NCBI GenBank assembly: GCA_900468625.1
Contig: UBUL01000042.1
Span: 1-48,820, forward strand
Source: Hyphomicrobiales bacterium
Lineage (GTDB): Bacteria > Pseudomonadota > Alphaproteobacteria > Rhizobiales > Rhizobiaceae
Reading direction: 5' to 3'
Length of the DNA stretch: 48,820 nucleotides
Of the stretch, positions 24,579-33,300 are shown piece after piece; positions within the stretch are counted from its first letter, which is position 1, and each line of letters begins with the position of its first letter. The position numbers and the translations under genes are program-made. The notes under the pieces are model-generated. The model saw only the letters and a list, made by a program, of their open reading frames with translations, was not told the DNA's origin and did no database searches.

Positions 24579-25282
24579 GCGGGTTCGATCTGTCGTCCAT
24601 CCTGAGGAACCCCGACTACGTTGCGATGCTCTTGCAGGGCGTCGAGATGACTTTCGTCATCTATGTCGGCTCCTGGCTCCTTGCGATGACGCTGGCCATT
24701 CTGCTTTTTGCCCTTCGCGTCTCGCCGCTTCGCATCGGCGATCCGATCGTGAAGGCCTACGTCTCCTATCATCGCAACGTGCCGACGCTTGTGCAGCTGA
24801 TGTTCTGGTATTTCGGGATCTATACGCTGATGCCGCAAGGCATCACCGACTGGCTGGCCGATCACAATGCCGAGGCGGTCTTTGCCATCGTCGGTCTGGG
24901 ACTGTGCCAGGCCGCTTATTTCAGCGAGGATTTGCGCTCCGGCCTGCGCTCGGTCAGCACGGGGCAGATGGAAGCGGCCAAGGCGCTCGGGCATGGCTAC
25001 ATCTCGGCCATGCGTTTCGTCATCATGCCCCAGGGCATACGCAACGCCCTGCCGCCGCTCATCAATCACAGCGTATCCCTGTTCAAGAACAGCAGTCTCG
25101 CGATCGTCGTAGGTGCGTCGGAGCTTACGCATGCCGTCAAGGAAATCGACAATGTCAGTTTCCGCACCTTCGAGATCTACCTGATCGGTACGGTCATCTA
25201 TCTGTTCTTCTCCCTCATCATCATGGCCTTCGGCGCATATATCTCCCTGCGCAGCGATCCGATGCGGAGGGCACGCACGTGA
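24575..25282 (+). CDS. Amino acid ABC transporter permease (second system, first permease)
   Basis: 235-residue HisM/GltJ-like permease with hydrophobic segments such as VEMTFVIYVGSWLLAMTLAI and the EAA loop QMEAAKALGHGYISAMRFVI. The GTG start at 24575 overlaps the dehydrogenase stop by four bases; no later ATG fits the family N-terminus. It also ends in GTGA with the next permease. The YHRNVPTLVQLMFWYFG segment is the polar-amino-acid family signature. Confidence 0.92.
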   Translation: MSGFDLSSILRNPDYVAMLLQGVEMTFVIYVGSWLLAMTLAILLFALRVSPLRIGDPIVKAYVSYHRNVPTLVQLMFWYFGIYTLMPQGITDWLADHNAEAVFAIVGLGLCQAAYFSEDLRSGLRSVSTGQMEAAKALGHGYISAMRFVIMPQGIRNALPPLINHSVSLFKNSSLAIVVGASELTHAVKEIDNVSFRTFEIYLIGTVIYLFFSLIIMAFGAYISLRSDPMRRART

Positions 25283-26037
25283 TCCAGGATATCATCAAGA
25301 TCCTCCACGATTATTGGCTTCTGCTGCTGATCGGCCAGTATCCCAACGGCCCGCTGGGGGGGCTTGCCAACACGCTGATCCTTTCAGCACTTGCCATCGC
25401 GTTCGCATTTCCCGTCAGCATACTGCTAGCCATGGCCCGTCTCTCCAAATGGGCAGTCCTCAGATGGCCCGCAACCGGCCTCGTCTACATCACGCGCGGC
25501 GTTCCGTTGCTGATGCTGATGCTGTGGTGCTATTTCATCATTCCGCTATGGACGGGGGCGGATGTCCCGAGCTTCCTGATCATGCTGGTAACGCTTGTGA
25601 TCTATGAGGGCGCGTTCTTAAGCGAGGTCGTAAGGGCCGGCATCGTCTCGCTCGGCCAGGGGCAGATGGATGCTGCCAGGGCGCTCGGCCATAGCTACAT
25701 CGGGGCGATGCGCTTCGTAATCCTGCCGCAGGCGCTCTACAACATGATTCCGAGCATGATCTCGACCTTCGTTTCCACGATCAAGGACACGACGCTCGGC
25801 TACATCATCAATGTGCCGGACCTGACTTTCGCGGCAAGCCAGGTGAACAACCAGCTGCTGTCGCAACCCTTCCAGGTCTTCTTCATCCTCGCCGTTGTCT
25901 ACTATGCGCTTTGCTGGGGCCTGACCCATGTCGCAAACAGCGTCGAACGGCGAATTGCCCGCCGGCGCGCCGGGCCACGGAAGATGCGCCTGCGTAGCGA
26001 CGTCGTTCCCTTAAAAACATTCACGGAGCAGCTATGA
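25279..26037 (+). CDS. Amino acid ABC transporter permease (second system, second permease)
   Basis: 252-residue GltK-like permease starting with GTG 25279, which overlaps the preceding stop. Seen: GGLANTLILSALAIAFAFPV, the family segment YITRGVPLLMLMLWCYF and the EAA loop QMDAARALGHSYIGAMRFVI. A basic C-terminal tail (RRIARRRAGPRKMRLR) probably lies in the cytoplasm. It pairs with the preceding permease, and its stop overlaps the ATPase ATG. Confidence 0.92.
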   Translation: MIQDIIKILHDYWLLLLIGQYPNGPLGGLANTLILSALAIAFAFPVSILLAMARLSKWAVLRWPATGLVYITRGVPLLMLMLWCYFIIPLWTGADVPSFLIMLVTLVIYEGAFLSEVVRAGIVSLGQGQMDAARALGHSYIGAMRFVILPQALYNMIPSMISTFVSTIKDTTLGYIINVPDLTFAASQVNNQLLSQPFQVFFILAVVYYALCWGLTHVANSVERRIARRRAGPRKMRLRSDVVPLKTFTEQL

Positions 26038-26804
26038 GCATCCCAGTTTCCGCACCGCAGGACGGCGCTCGGGAGATCAGTCTTCGCGAGGTGTGCAAGA
26101 GCTACGGTCATTACCAGGTGTTGAACAACATCAATGCCGATGTCAGCCGCGGCGAAGTCGTCGTCATTTGCGGCCCGTCCGGTTCGGGCAAGTCGACGCT
26201 GATCCGTACGGTCAACCGGTTGGAAGAGATCAATAGCGGTTCGATAGATCTTGAGGGCAGGAATATTCATGCCGCGATGGGCGCTGCCGAGCTCGATCGG
26301 CTGCGCAGCCGCATCGGCTTCGTCTTTCAGAATTTTAACCTGTTTCCGCATCTGCCCGTCGTCGATAACGTTTCCATGTCGCCGATCCGGGTCAAAGGCG
26401 TGCCGGCGAAAGTGGCGCGCGAGAAGGCGCTCGCACTGTTGGATCGCGTCGGTCTTGCCGACAAGGCCAATGCCTATCCCGGCCAGCTTTCAGGCGGCCA
26501 ACAACAGCGCGTGGCCATTGCCCGCGCGCTCGCAATGGAGCCGCCGGTCATGCTCTTCGACGAGCCGACGAGCGCGCTTGATCCCGAGATGGTCGGCGAA
26601 GTCCTTAGCGTTATGAAGAACCTGGCGGCGGAAGGAATGACCATGCTCTGCGTCACCCATGAAATGGGCTTTGCCCGCGACGTGGCCGACCGGATCTGGT
26701 TCATCGATGCCGGCGAGATTCTGGAGACCGCACCTCCCGAGGAGTTTTTCAAGAATCCTCGTCATCCGAGGGCTCAGCGCTTTCTTTCGGATCTGCGCCA
26801 CTAA
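26034..26804 (+). CDS. Amino acid ABC transporter ATP-binding protein (second system)
   Basis: 256-residue GlnQ/GltL-like ATPase: Walker A GPSGSGKST, Q-loop GFVFQNFNLF, signature LSGGQQQRVAIARALA, Walker B VMLFDEPTSALDP, switch His in CVTHEMGF. The ATGA overlap with the permease shows translational coupling. Intact and of normal length; the partner binding protein follows 31 bases downstream. Confidence 0.95.
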   Translation: MSIPVSAPQDGAREISLREVCKSYGHYQVLNNINADVSRGEVVVICGPSGSGKSTLIRTVNRLEEINSGSIDLEGRNIHAAMGAAELDRLRSRIGFVFQNFNLFPHLPVVDNVSMSPIRVKGVPAKVAREKALALLDRVGLADKANAYPGQLSGGQQQRVAIARALAMEPPVMLFDEPTSALDPEMVGEVLSVMKNLAAEGMTMLCVTHEMGFARDVADRIWFIDAGEILETAPPEEFFKNPRHPRAQRFLSDLRH

Positions 26805-26835
26805 GCATCTGAAATCAATAACAAGGAGAACAGCT

Positions 26836-27672
26836 ATGGACTGGAAGTATCTTACCGTGACATTGGCGCTTTCCGGCGTCGCCATTGCCCTACCGGCCAA
26901 GGCGGATCAGCTCGACACCATCATGTCGGCAAAAACGCTTCGCTGTGCAACCTATGCCGACGTGCCGCCGTTTTCCTCGCCGGACCCGAAAACCCGCGAA
27001 ATGGTTGGGTTTGACGTCGATCTGTGTAAGGCGATCGCAAATGAACTTGGCGTGAAGGCCGAGATCAAGCCGATTTCGGTGGAGGCACGCGTCCCTGAGG
27101 TCAAGCTTGGCCGCGTCGACATCACAGTCGCAAACCTTGCCTATACGCTGGCCCGCGCCGAACAGATCCAGTTCAGCGATCCCTATTATGTCGCCAAGGA
27201 AATGCTGATTGTTCCTGCGGATGACGCCGGCAAGACGAAGGCCGATTTCGAAGGCAAACGTCTTGCGTCGACCAAGGGCTCGACTTCGGAACTGGCAATC
27301 AAACTCAACAAGTCCGAGCCGCTGACCTTCCAGGATACGGGCTCTGCCTATCTCGCCGTTCAGCAGGGTAAGGCACGCGGCCTGGTTGCCAACACCATGA
27401 CGACGACGCTGCTCGTCAACGAGTCAAAGACGAAGGGCAAGCAGATGCGCATGATCGACGAGCCCATGCTTTTGGAGCCCGTCGGTATCGGCATGCAAAA
27501 GGACCAGCCGGCTTTGACGGCAAAGATCAACGCGATCCTGCACACGCTTGATGACAAGGGCCAGATCAACAAGATCTGGGAGAAATGGCTTGGCCCGAAC
27601 ACCGAGTACAAGATGACCCGTACCGAGAAGGTCGTGCCGATCACCGAGCTGAAATTCGACCCGATTCCCTGA
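26836..27672 (+). CDS. Amino acid ABC transporter substrate-binding protein (second system)
   Basis: 278-residue family 3 binding protein. Signal peptide 1-23 ends at LPAKA; the mature start LRCATYADVPPFSS, GFDVDLCKAIANELGV and VDITVANLAYTLARAEQI are typical of polar or cyclohexadienyl/glutamate-type ligands. AAGGAG lies eight bases before ATG 26836. The first-lobe loop differs from the two opine-like binding proteins of the other operon, so a different ligand is expected. It is followed by an RraA-type aldolase rather than a second transporter gene. Confidence 0.9.
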   Translation: MDWKYLTVTLALSGVAIALPAKADQLDTIMSAKTLRCATYADVPPFSSPDPKTREMVGFDVDLCKAIANELGVKAEIKPISVEARVPEVKLGRVDITVANLAYTLARAEQIQFSDPYYVAKEMLIVPADDAGKTKADFEGKRLASTKGSTSELAIKLNKSEPLTFQDTGSAYLAVQQGKARGLVANTMTTTLLVNESKTKGKQMRMIDEPMLLEPVGIGMQKDQPALTAKINAILHTLDDKGQINKIWEKWLGPNTEYKMTRTEKVVPITELKFDPIP

Positions 27673-27770
27673 CTATAGGCCGCTTAGTCCAGCCAATCAT
27701 CCATCCGAAAATTGTCGTTGATAACAGGCGGTGGGCACGCCCGCCGCTAGCTTAACCATGGGAGGTTTCC

Positions 27771-28445
27771 GTGACCCACATCAAAGATATTTCTAACCGT
27801 CCGAGCAAGGCCGACATCGACGCACTCGCCAAATTCTCGCCCGCAACGATCCACGAGGCGCAAGGCCGCCGCGGCGCGCTGTCCTCGCGGCTGAAGCCCG
27901 TGGATTATCGCATGAAGCTTTGCGGTCCGGCATTCACGGTGAAATGCGCACCACGCGACAACATCATGCTGCAGCTTGCGATCAACTACGCCAAACCCGG
28001 CGATATCATTGTCGTTTCCGCGGGCGAGTATGAGGAAGCCGGCTCCTTCGGCGATGTCCTGGCCAACGCGTGCCTTGCCAAGGGTATCGGTGGGCTGGTG
28101 ACCGATACCGGCGTGCGCGACACGCTGCAGCTGAGAGAGCTCGGATTTCCGGTATTCTCGCTCAGCGTCTGCATCAAGGGCACGGTCAAGGAAACGATCG
28201 CGGCGGTCAACGATCCGGTCATCGTCGGCGGCGAAATCATCAATCCCGGCGACATCGTCATCGGTGACGCTGATGGGCTGGTCATCGTCCGCCAGGGGGA
28301 GGCACAGGATGTCGCACGGCTCTCTCTCGCTCGTGACGAAGCCGAGGCCGGCTACATCGAAGCGTACAAGCAGGGCAAATCGGTCATAGAAGTCAGCAAG
28401 CTGGAGTCCGTGTTGAAGGCTAAAGGGCTGACGGGCAGTATTTGA
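27771..28445 (+). CDS. RraA-family protein, probable HMG/CHA-type aldolase or oxaloacetate decarboxylase
   Basis: 224 residues of the RraA/DlpA fold. Members of the aldolase branch split 4-hydroxy-4-methyl-2-oxoglutarate or related oxo acids to pyruvate, or decarboxylate oxaloacetate, with a divalent metal. Seen: SPATIHEAQGRRGAL, GEYEEAGSFGDVLANACLAK, the substrate and metal block GLVTDTGVRDT with Arg-Asp, and GDIVIGDADGLVIV. The GTG 27771 start has GGAGG six bases upstream. It closes the SDR/ABC operon, suggesting the imported compound is oxidised and then cleaved to a central keto acid (inference). Confidence 0.85.
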   Translation: MTHIKDISNRPSKADIDALAKFSPATIHEAQGRRGALSSRLKPVDYRMKLCGPAFTVKCAPRDNIMLQLAINYAKPGDIIVVSAGEYEEAGSFGDVLANACLAKGIGGLVTDTGVRDTLQLRELGFPVFSLSVCIKGTVKETIAAVNDPVIVGGEIINPGDIVIGDADGLVIVRQGEAQDVARLSLARDEAEAGYIEAYKQGKSVIEVSKLESVLKAKGLTGSI

Positions 28446-29259
28446 TACGCTTTTGAAACATCCGCTTATTGCATCGCCGCGCCATGTATCTCTGCAATTC
28501 AGGCAAGACTGGTCTGGACGAAGGCTGTGACCGACATATGCGAGCTGTCTTGAACCATACTTAGCTGGAGCGAACGTCACGGTGTAGAGATCGTGATTTA
28601 ACTTTCGAGGCAAAAGTTTAACGCTGAGACAATCGTATCGACGGTTCGCGTCCCTTCACATCAACGGTTTCGATTTTGTTGGCTATCGGTCGTGATTTTT
28701 AAAGTGGCGTTGCAGCCAAGTGCGGGATGACTTCTTTGCGGCTTCATGTACGAACCCGCTCCGCGGGAGGGCTGCGCGGTGAGGTCGGTGTGATCATTTG
28801 AGGTTCTAGGCAGGCTGCTGGCGTTGTCGGACCATTAACTATCAACTAGATAGATGACTTTACCGTGATGGGTGGCTCTCGTTACCCAGCCAAACACGAT
28901 AGCCCTACCAATATAACGTCCGATAACATGGCATAAGCCATTTCGCTCCTCCTCGATCATGGTTGGATTGGGGGCGAGGGGAGAGTGGCAACAATCCGGA
29001 GAGCGAAGCCAGCGGCTTACGCACACTTTCGATTCAGACAGCGGTCCGATTCTCGTCCAACGGGCCGCGCCTCGAAGATGAGCGCGACCATCGGCGACGA
29101 TCGGCGCCGACCATCGCATTTTTGGGGAGCCCTGGAGCGCGGTCACCCTTTGATGTTTCGGGGATCGCTCCCCTGCGAGTCCGGCTGTCCGATCCGACCA
29201 TCCCGGTTGTGGATTTTCAGTTCCATTTGGTTGCTTTCGCGAAACAAATCCTCCTGGAT
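28446..29259. other. Intergenic region of about 0.8 kb, no supported gene
   Basis: No frame here has recognisable family features or a convincing start. A 103-codon minus-strand frame at 28835-29146 shows no motif. Part of the stretch (about 28740-28900) has the texture of decayed coding or IS sequence, but I cannot name a family. It separates the LysR-linked operon from the convergent IclR unit. Confidence 0.35.
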
Positions 29260-30063
29260 TCAGGAGCCGAAGAGGCGGCCTTTCGTTGACCGAAAGCCAA
29301 GCTTTTCGGAGATTTCATGAGCCGCGTTCAAGAGACTGTCGAGATAGGCGGTGCGGTTGCGCAGGCCATCTTCGCGCGGGGTAACCAGGCAAAGTGTCGC
29401 AATGCACGCGCCATCGGCTTGATAGATCGGCACGGCGAAGCAATGGGTGAAATTCTCCACCTCGCTGTTGAAGGTGAAATATCCGTCTTCGGCGGCTTGG
29501 CGCACTTGGGTAATGAAATCGGCCGGCTCCAGCCGCTTGCCATTCGGCAGGATGAAATCCTCTGGCGGAATGAAATCGAGAATTTCCTGGTCAGTAAGAT
29601 GTGCGACAAGCAAGCGCCCCGAGGCCGTCCACGGAATTGCGACGAGCTCGCCAACATTCGACGAAATGCGAAACGGGCGGATGCCCTCACGCATCATGGC
29701 GACCGTATATTTATTGCCTTCCAGCAGGCACATTTGTGCTGTCTCGCGCGTTCCCTCCGCCAGCACGCTCAGCATGCGGCCGCACTCGCGCATCAGGTCG
29801 AATTGTTCGGCATAGGCGGTTCCGAGAAAATAGAGACGGCGGCCGAGAAAAACTCGGCCATCGCCGCCCTGATAGTCGAGCATGCCATGGCCGAGCAGGA
29901 GATTGACGAGCTCGTAGATGGAAGAGCGTGGTGCGCCGATTTCCGTAGCAATCTCGTTCGGACGCATGGGCTGGCGCTTCACCCGCAGAAACTCCAGGAT
30001 CTCAAACGCGCGATCCAGGCCGCGCATGCGTCGCGATACAACGTCGTTTTCAGGTTCGGCCAT
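29260..30063 (-). CDS. IclR family transcriptional regulator
   Basis: 267 residues. The N-terminal winged helix (about 10-75) contains LDRAFEILEFLRVKRQPMR and APRSSIYELVNLLLGHGML. The C-terminal effector domain (about 85-255) includes IPWTASGRLLVAHLTDQE and HCFAVPIYQADGACIATLCL. IclR proteins usually repress an adjacent catabolic or transport operon until a small acid binds. It lies just downstream of the third amino-acid ABC operon on the same strand. A TCCGATTATTCCA stretch right before its start resembles the dyad upstream of that operon, supporting control of both (inference). Confidence 0.9.
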   Translation of the reverse strand: MAEPENDVVSRRMRGLDRAFEILEFLRVKRQPMRPNEIATEIGAPRSSIYELVNLLLGHGMLDYQGGDGRVFLGRRLYFLGTAYAEQFDLMRECGRMLSVLAEGTRETAQMCLLEGNKYTVAMMREGIRPFRISSNVGELVAIPWTASGRLLVAHLTDQEILDFIPPEDFILPNGKRLEPADFITQVRQAAEDGYFTFNSEVENFTHCFAVPIYQADGACIATLCLVTPREDGLRNRTAYLDSLLNAAHEISEKLGFRSTKGRLFGS

Positions 30064-30070
30064 GCTTTTC

Positions 30071-30131
30071 TCCGATTATTCCAAACCAGCCACCGCTGGC
30101 CCGCTGCGACGCACCGGCACACAGTGCCGGT
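30071..30131. promoter_or_regulatory. IclR gene upstream region: hairpin and possible operator half-site
   Basis: ACCGGCAC and GTGCCGGT (30113-30131) form a perfect eight-base stem with a three-base loop between the ATPase stop and the iclR start, possibly a terminator or operator. TCCGATTATTCCA at 30071-30083 resembles the left arm of the dyad at 33267-33300. Confidence 0.4.
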
Positions 30132-30225
30132 TACACGGCGCCAATGCCGCCAAATCTCAGCAAGACGCCGCGATAGCATTCACGCGTGCGATGATGCAAC
30201 GCTTGCGCCGCTCTCTTCCTCCTTG

Positions 30226-30996
30226 TCAATTGAAACTCGAGGATTTGAGGAATTCGGCAAGCCGCTCCGTCTTCGGGCGCACGAACATGTCCTTCGGATC
30301 TCCTTCTTCGCAGATAACTCCCTGGTTCATAAAGATGACGCGCGAGGAGACCTCGTAGGCGAAACGCATCTCATGGGTGACAAGCAGCATCGTCATACCG
30401 TCGGCAGCTAGGCCCTTGATGACTTGAAGAACTTCGCCAACCAGTTCTGGGTCGAGAGCCGAGGTTACCTCGTCGAACAGCATCAGCCGCGGCGCCATGG
30501 CGATGGCTCGGGCAATGGCGACGCGCTGCTGCTGGCCGCCTGAGAGCTGGCCTGGATAATGATTGGCGCGCGCGGCAAGGCCAACGCGGTCGAGCCATTT
30601 TTCGGCGACGCTGCGCGCCGCCGGCTTCGACATCCTCTTCACCTTGACGAGGCCGAGCATGATATTCTCGGCGGCAGTCATGTGTGGAAAAAGATTGAAC
30701 TGCTGGAAGGCCATGCCGGTGAGTGCGCGCTGGCGCGCGATCTCTTTCTCACTCTTGCGGCGTCGGGTACCACCATCGACATGATAGCCGATCTCCTCGC
30801 CATCGAGGCTGATTTTGCCGCCCTGGAATTCCTCCAGCATGTTGATGCAGCGCAGCATCGTCGTCTTGCCAGAACCAGACGAGCCGATGATCGAGATGAC
30901 CTCACCTTCCTGCACGGTGCAATCGACGCCCTTCAGAACCTCGTTCTGGCCATAGGTCTTGTGCAGGCCCTGAATGTCTAGAATCGTTTTACCCAT
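30226..30996 (-). CDS. Amino acid ABC transporter ATP-binding protein (third system)
   Basis: 256-residue ATPase: Walker A GSSGSGKTT, Q-loop GMAFQQFNLFPHM, signature LSGGQQQRVAIARAIA, Walker B LMLFDEVTSALDP (Val replaces the usual Pro after Asp-Glu) and LVTHEMRF. ATG 30996 is chosen with AGGAG suitably upstream; an in-frame extension of 15 codons is not family-like. It is the last transporter gene of a four-gene minus-strand operon (binding protein, two permeases, ATPase). Confidence 0.94.
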   Translation of the reverse strand: MGKTILDIQGLHKTYGQNEVLKGVDCTVQEGEVISIIGSSGSGKTTMLRCINMLEEFQGGKISLDGEEIGYHVDGGTRRRKSEKEIARQRALTGMAFQQFNLFPHMTAAENIMLGLVKVKRMSKPAARSVAEKWLDRVGLAARANHYPGQLSGGQQQRVAIARAIAMAPRLMLFDEVTSALDPELVGEVLQVIKGLAADGMTMLLVTHEMRFAYEVSSRVIFMNQGVICEEGDPKDMFVRPKTERLAEFLKSSSFN

Positions 30997-31009
30997 CGCT
31001 CCGATCTCC

Positions 31010-31669
31010 TCAGGACGGCAGTGCGGTCTTGCGCTCGACATATTTGCCGAAGCGCTCGATACCGAAGTTGACGATGAAATAGAGCCCGCCAGCCAGGAAA
31101 TAGAACTGGAGGCTCATGAAATTACGGGAAATGATCTCCTGCGTGCGCAGGAGCAGTTCGGCGACGCCGATCACGGAAAGAAGTGTCGAGGCTTTGACCA
31201 TCTCGGCCGCCGTATTCACCCAGGCCGGCAGGCACTGGCGCATCGCTTGCGGCCACAGGACCGAAGTGAAGGTCTGGGTGAAGGTGAGCCCGATCGCCTT
31301 TGCTGCCTCCGTCTGACCTTTGGGGATGGCTTGAAGGGCGCCACGCACGATTTCGCCGACATGGGACGAGCAAAAGATCGCAAGAGCCAGCACGCCTGCG
31401 GAGAGCGGTCCCAAATCAAGACCTACCGCGGACGAAACGTAATAGCTTGCCAGCACGAGCACCAGCACAGGCGTGCCGCGGATGACATCTGAGTAGGCCC
31501 GCGTCACAAGGCGCAGGATGGCGCCGCCATAAACAAGCGCCAAGCCGACGAAAACACCGAGCACGGAGCCGGCAAGGATGGCGAGCAGCGAGATCGAGAC
31601 GGTCACGCCGACGCCATTCAATATGACGTAGCGGGCGATCCAGAGTTGTTCGAGAAATGTGTGCGACAT
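31010..31669 (-). CDS. Amino acid ABC transporter permease (third system, second permease)
   Basis: 219-residue polar amino acid permease. Seen: ILNGVGVTVSISLLAILAGS, the VIRGTPVLVLVLASYYV family signature and the EAA loop QTEAAKAIGLTFTQTFTSVL. A C-terminal membrane segment FYFLAGGLYFIVNFGI precedes a basic tail. It lies six bases after the first permease and 13 bases before the ATPase, so the genes are co-transcribed. Confidence 0.92.
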   Translation of the reverse strand: MSHTFLEQLWIARYVILNGVGVTVSISLLAILAGSVLGVFVGLALVYGGAILRLVTRAYSDVIRGTPVLVLVLASYYVSSAVGLDLGPLSAGVLALAIFCSSHVGEIVRGALQAIPKGQTEAAKAIGLTFTQTFTSVLWPQAMRQCLPAWVNTAAEMVKASTLLSVIGVAELLLRTQEIISRNFMSLQFYFLAGGLYFIVNFGIERFGKYVERKTALPS

Positions 31670-31675
31670 TCGACC

Positions 31676-32338
31676 TTACCTGGGCAGAGCCAGCCGGCGC
31701 TCGACCAAGCGCATCAGGGCGGCGATGAGGAAACAGGTTGCGACATAAAGAGCCGAGGTGACGAGCCAGGTCTCGACGACGCGGAAGCTTTCGACATTGA
31801 TCTTGCGGGCGGCAAAGGTCAGTTCCGGCACGGCGATGGCTGCCGCTAGTGACGTGTCCTTGAACAAGGAGATGATCGTCGAAGACAATGACGGCAGGAC
31901 GTTGCGCAGCATCAATGGGGCGATGATGGATCCGCGGATCTGCATGGATGTCAATCCGATGGAAAGACCCGCCTCGGTCAGGCCTTTCGGAATCGATAGC
32001 AATCCTGCACGGAATACCTCTGCCAGGTAGGCTCCCGAATAAACGGAAAGCACTAGCACGAAGCTTCTCACCTTATCCAGGCGGAAGCCCAACTGCGGCA
32101 GGGCAAAGAAGACGAAGAGCACCAGAACAAGGATCGGCAGGTTGCGGATGATGGTGACATAGGCCTGTGCCGGCATGACAGCGATACGGCTCTTCGACGT
32201 CAATGCGAAGGCCAGCAGAAGGCCGATCATCGCGCCGATGAGGATCGAGATGATCGCAAGGCCGAGGCTGAGCGCCAGGCCGCTCAGAAGAAAATCAAAG
32301 TTGCGCCAGACGGCCGAAAAGTTCAGCGTGTAACCCAT
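31676..32338 (-). CDS. Amino acid ABC transporter permease (third system, first permease)
   Basis: 220-residue permease with FLLSGLALSLGLAIISILIG, the signature TIIRNLPILVLVLFVFFALP and the EAA-type loop LTEAGLSIGLTSMQIRGSII. It partners the following permease. A strong GC-rich hairpin lies between the binding-protein stop and this gene, so translation of the membrane genes may be set lower than that of the binding protein. Confidence 0.92.
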   Translation of the reverse strand: MGYTLNFSAVWRNFDFLLSGLALSLGLAIISILIGAMIGLLLAFALTSKSRIAVMPAQAYVTIIRNLPILVLVLFVFFALPQLGFRLDKVRSFVLVLSVYSGAYLAEVFRAGLLSIPKGLTEAGLSIGLTSMQIRGSIIAPLMLRNVLPSLSSTIISLFKDTSLAAAIAVPELTFAARKINVESFRVVETWLVTSALYVATCFLIAALMRLVERRLALPR

Positions 32339-32362
32339 GCGGGCTATCCCTTTTTCAGGCAG

Positions 32363-32387
32363 GCGGAGCGGGGAATGCCCGCTCCGC
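32363..32387 (-). promoter_or_regulatory. Intra-operon hairpin after the binding-protein gene
   Basis: GCGGAGCGGG and CCCGCTCCGC form a perfect ten-base stem with a five-base loop, eight bases after the binding-protein stop and 25 bases before the permease start. Such hairpins commonly protect the upstream mRNA or attenuate the downstream genes. Confidence 0.55.
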
Positions 32388-32394
32388 TATGCTG

Positions 32395-33237
32395 TTACTT
32401 GTATTCGACCGGAAAGCCGATCTGCGGCGGTGCAAGATCTTTGCCGAACCAGGTCTTGTAGGACTTGGCGTAGCTTTCGAATTCAACGCCGGTCATGGCT
32501 TCATGCAGGGCGGTATTGACGAAGTTCAGCCAGTCCTGATCGCCACGCTTGACCGCGCAGGCATAGGTCTGAGGGTTCCATCCATAGCCTGCATCCTTAT
32601 AGTGGCCAGGGTTCTGCGTCATATACCAGGCGAGCGACGACTGATCGGTGGCAACCGCATCGGCGCGTCCTGATTCCAGCGCCTGATAGATCAGATCGAC
32701 GGATTCATACTGGTCGACCTTCGCGTCGGGCAGGGCGGCATGGACCATGGATTCCGCATAGACATTCTGAAGAACTGAAACGGTGACGGATGAGCCCGCT
32801 GCCTTTAGCGCCGCATAGTCGGCATATTGCCCACCCGCCTTCAGCATCAGGCCGACGCCTTCTCGATAATAGGGAATGGTGAAGGCAACTTGCTGAGCGC
32901 GCTCGCCGGTGACGGTCATGAACTGGCAGGTAATATCGACCTTGCCCGTCGTGATGTTGGGAATACGGGCATCAGACGATTGATTGACATATTCGATCTT
33001 GTCGGGATCGCCAAAGAGGGCTTTGGCGATGATGTGGCCCATATCGACATCAAAGCCCTGCAGCTTGTCATCCGCACTCTTGAAGTGCCAGGGCGCGTTC
33101 GTGCTGCCGGTTCCAAGTACAAGGTGACCGCGCGCCAGCACCTCATCAAGCTTGCTGCCATCGGCGAGAACGGGCGTGGAAGAAAGGAGTGCGGTGGCGA
33201 CCAGCGACATTAGGCCGGTGCGAAAAGTAATGCTCAT
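32395..33237 (-). CDS. Amino acid ABC transporter substrate-binding protein (third system)
   Basis: 280-residue family 3 binding protein. The signal peptide (about 1-25) ends at TPVLA. The mature part has LVLGTGSTNAPWHFKSADD, GFDVDMGHIIAKALFG and GKVDITCQFMTVTGERAQQV. The SGRADAVATDQSSLAWYM lobe motif is typical of polar amino-acid binders. The gene heads the operon and starts 30 bases from a long dyad, the best operator candidate for the IclR protein. The ligand is unknown. Confidence 0.9.
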   Translation of the reverse strand: MSITFRTGLMSLVATALLSSTPVLADGSKLDEVLARGHLVLGTGSTNAPWHFKSADDKLQGFDVDMGHIIAKALFGDPDKIEYVNQSSDARIPNITTGKVDITCQFMTVTGERAQQVAFTIPYYREGVGLMLKAGGQYADYAALKAAGSSVTVSVLQNVYAESMVHAALPDAKVDQYESVDLIYQALESGRADAVATDQSSLAWYMTQNPGHYKDAGYGWNPQTYACAVKRGDQDWLNFVNTALHEAMTGVEFESYAKSYKTWFGKDLAPPQIGFPVEYK

Positions 33238-33266
33238 CGTTGTTCCCCTTGGTGAAGATTTTAAAA

Positions 33267-33300
33267 TCCGATATTATGGACATGTGTCTATTATCTCGGA
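33267..33300. promoter_or_regulatory. Long imperfect palindrome upstream of the third ABC operon
   Basis: A 34-base dyad with TCCGA at the left end, TCGGA at the right end and GACA/TGTC around the centre; 13 of 17 position pairs are complementary. It sits 30-63 bases before the binding-protein start, where a repressor such as IclR would act. Confidence 0.55.

Noticed and set aside
28835..29146. 103-codon minus-strand frame in the intergenic region
   Set aside because: No conserved motif, no clear ribosome-binding site and odd composition; left as unexplained intergenic DNA.
29317..30411. 364-codon open frame on the plus strand
   Set aside because: Antisense to the iclR and ATPase genes with no recognisable domain; a shadow frame.
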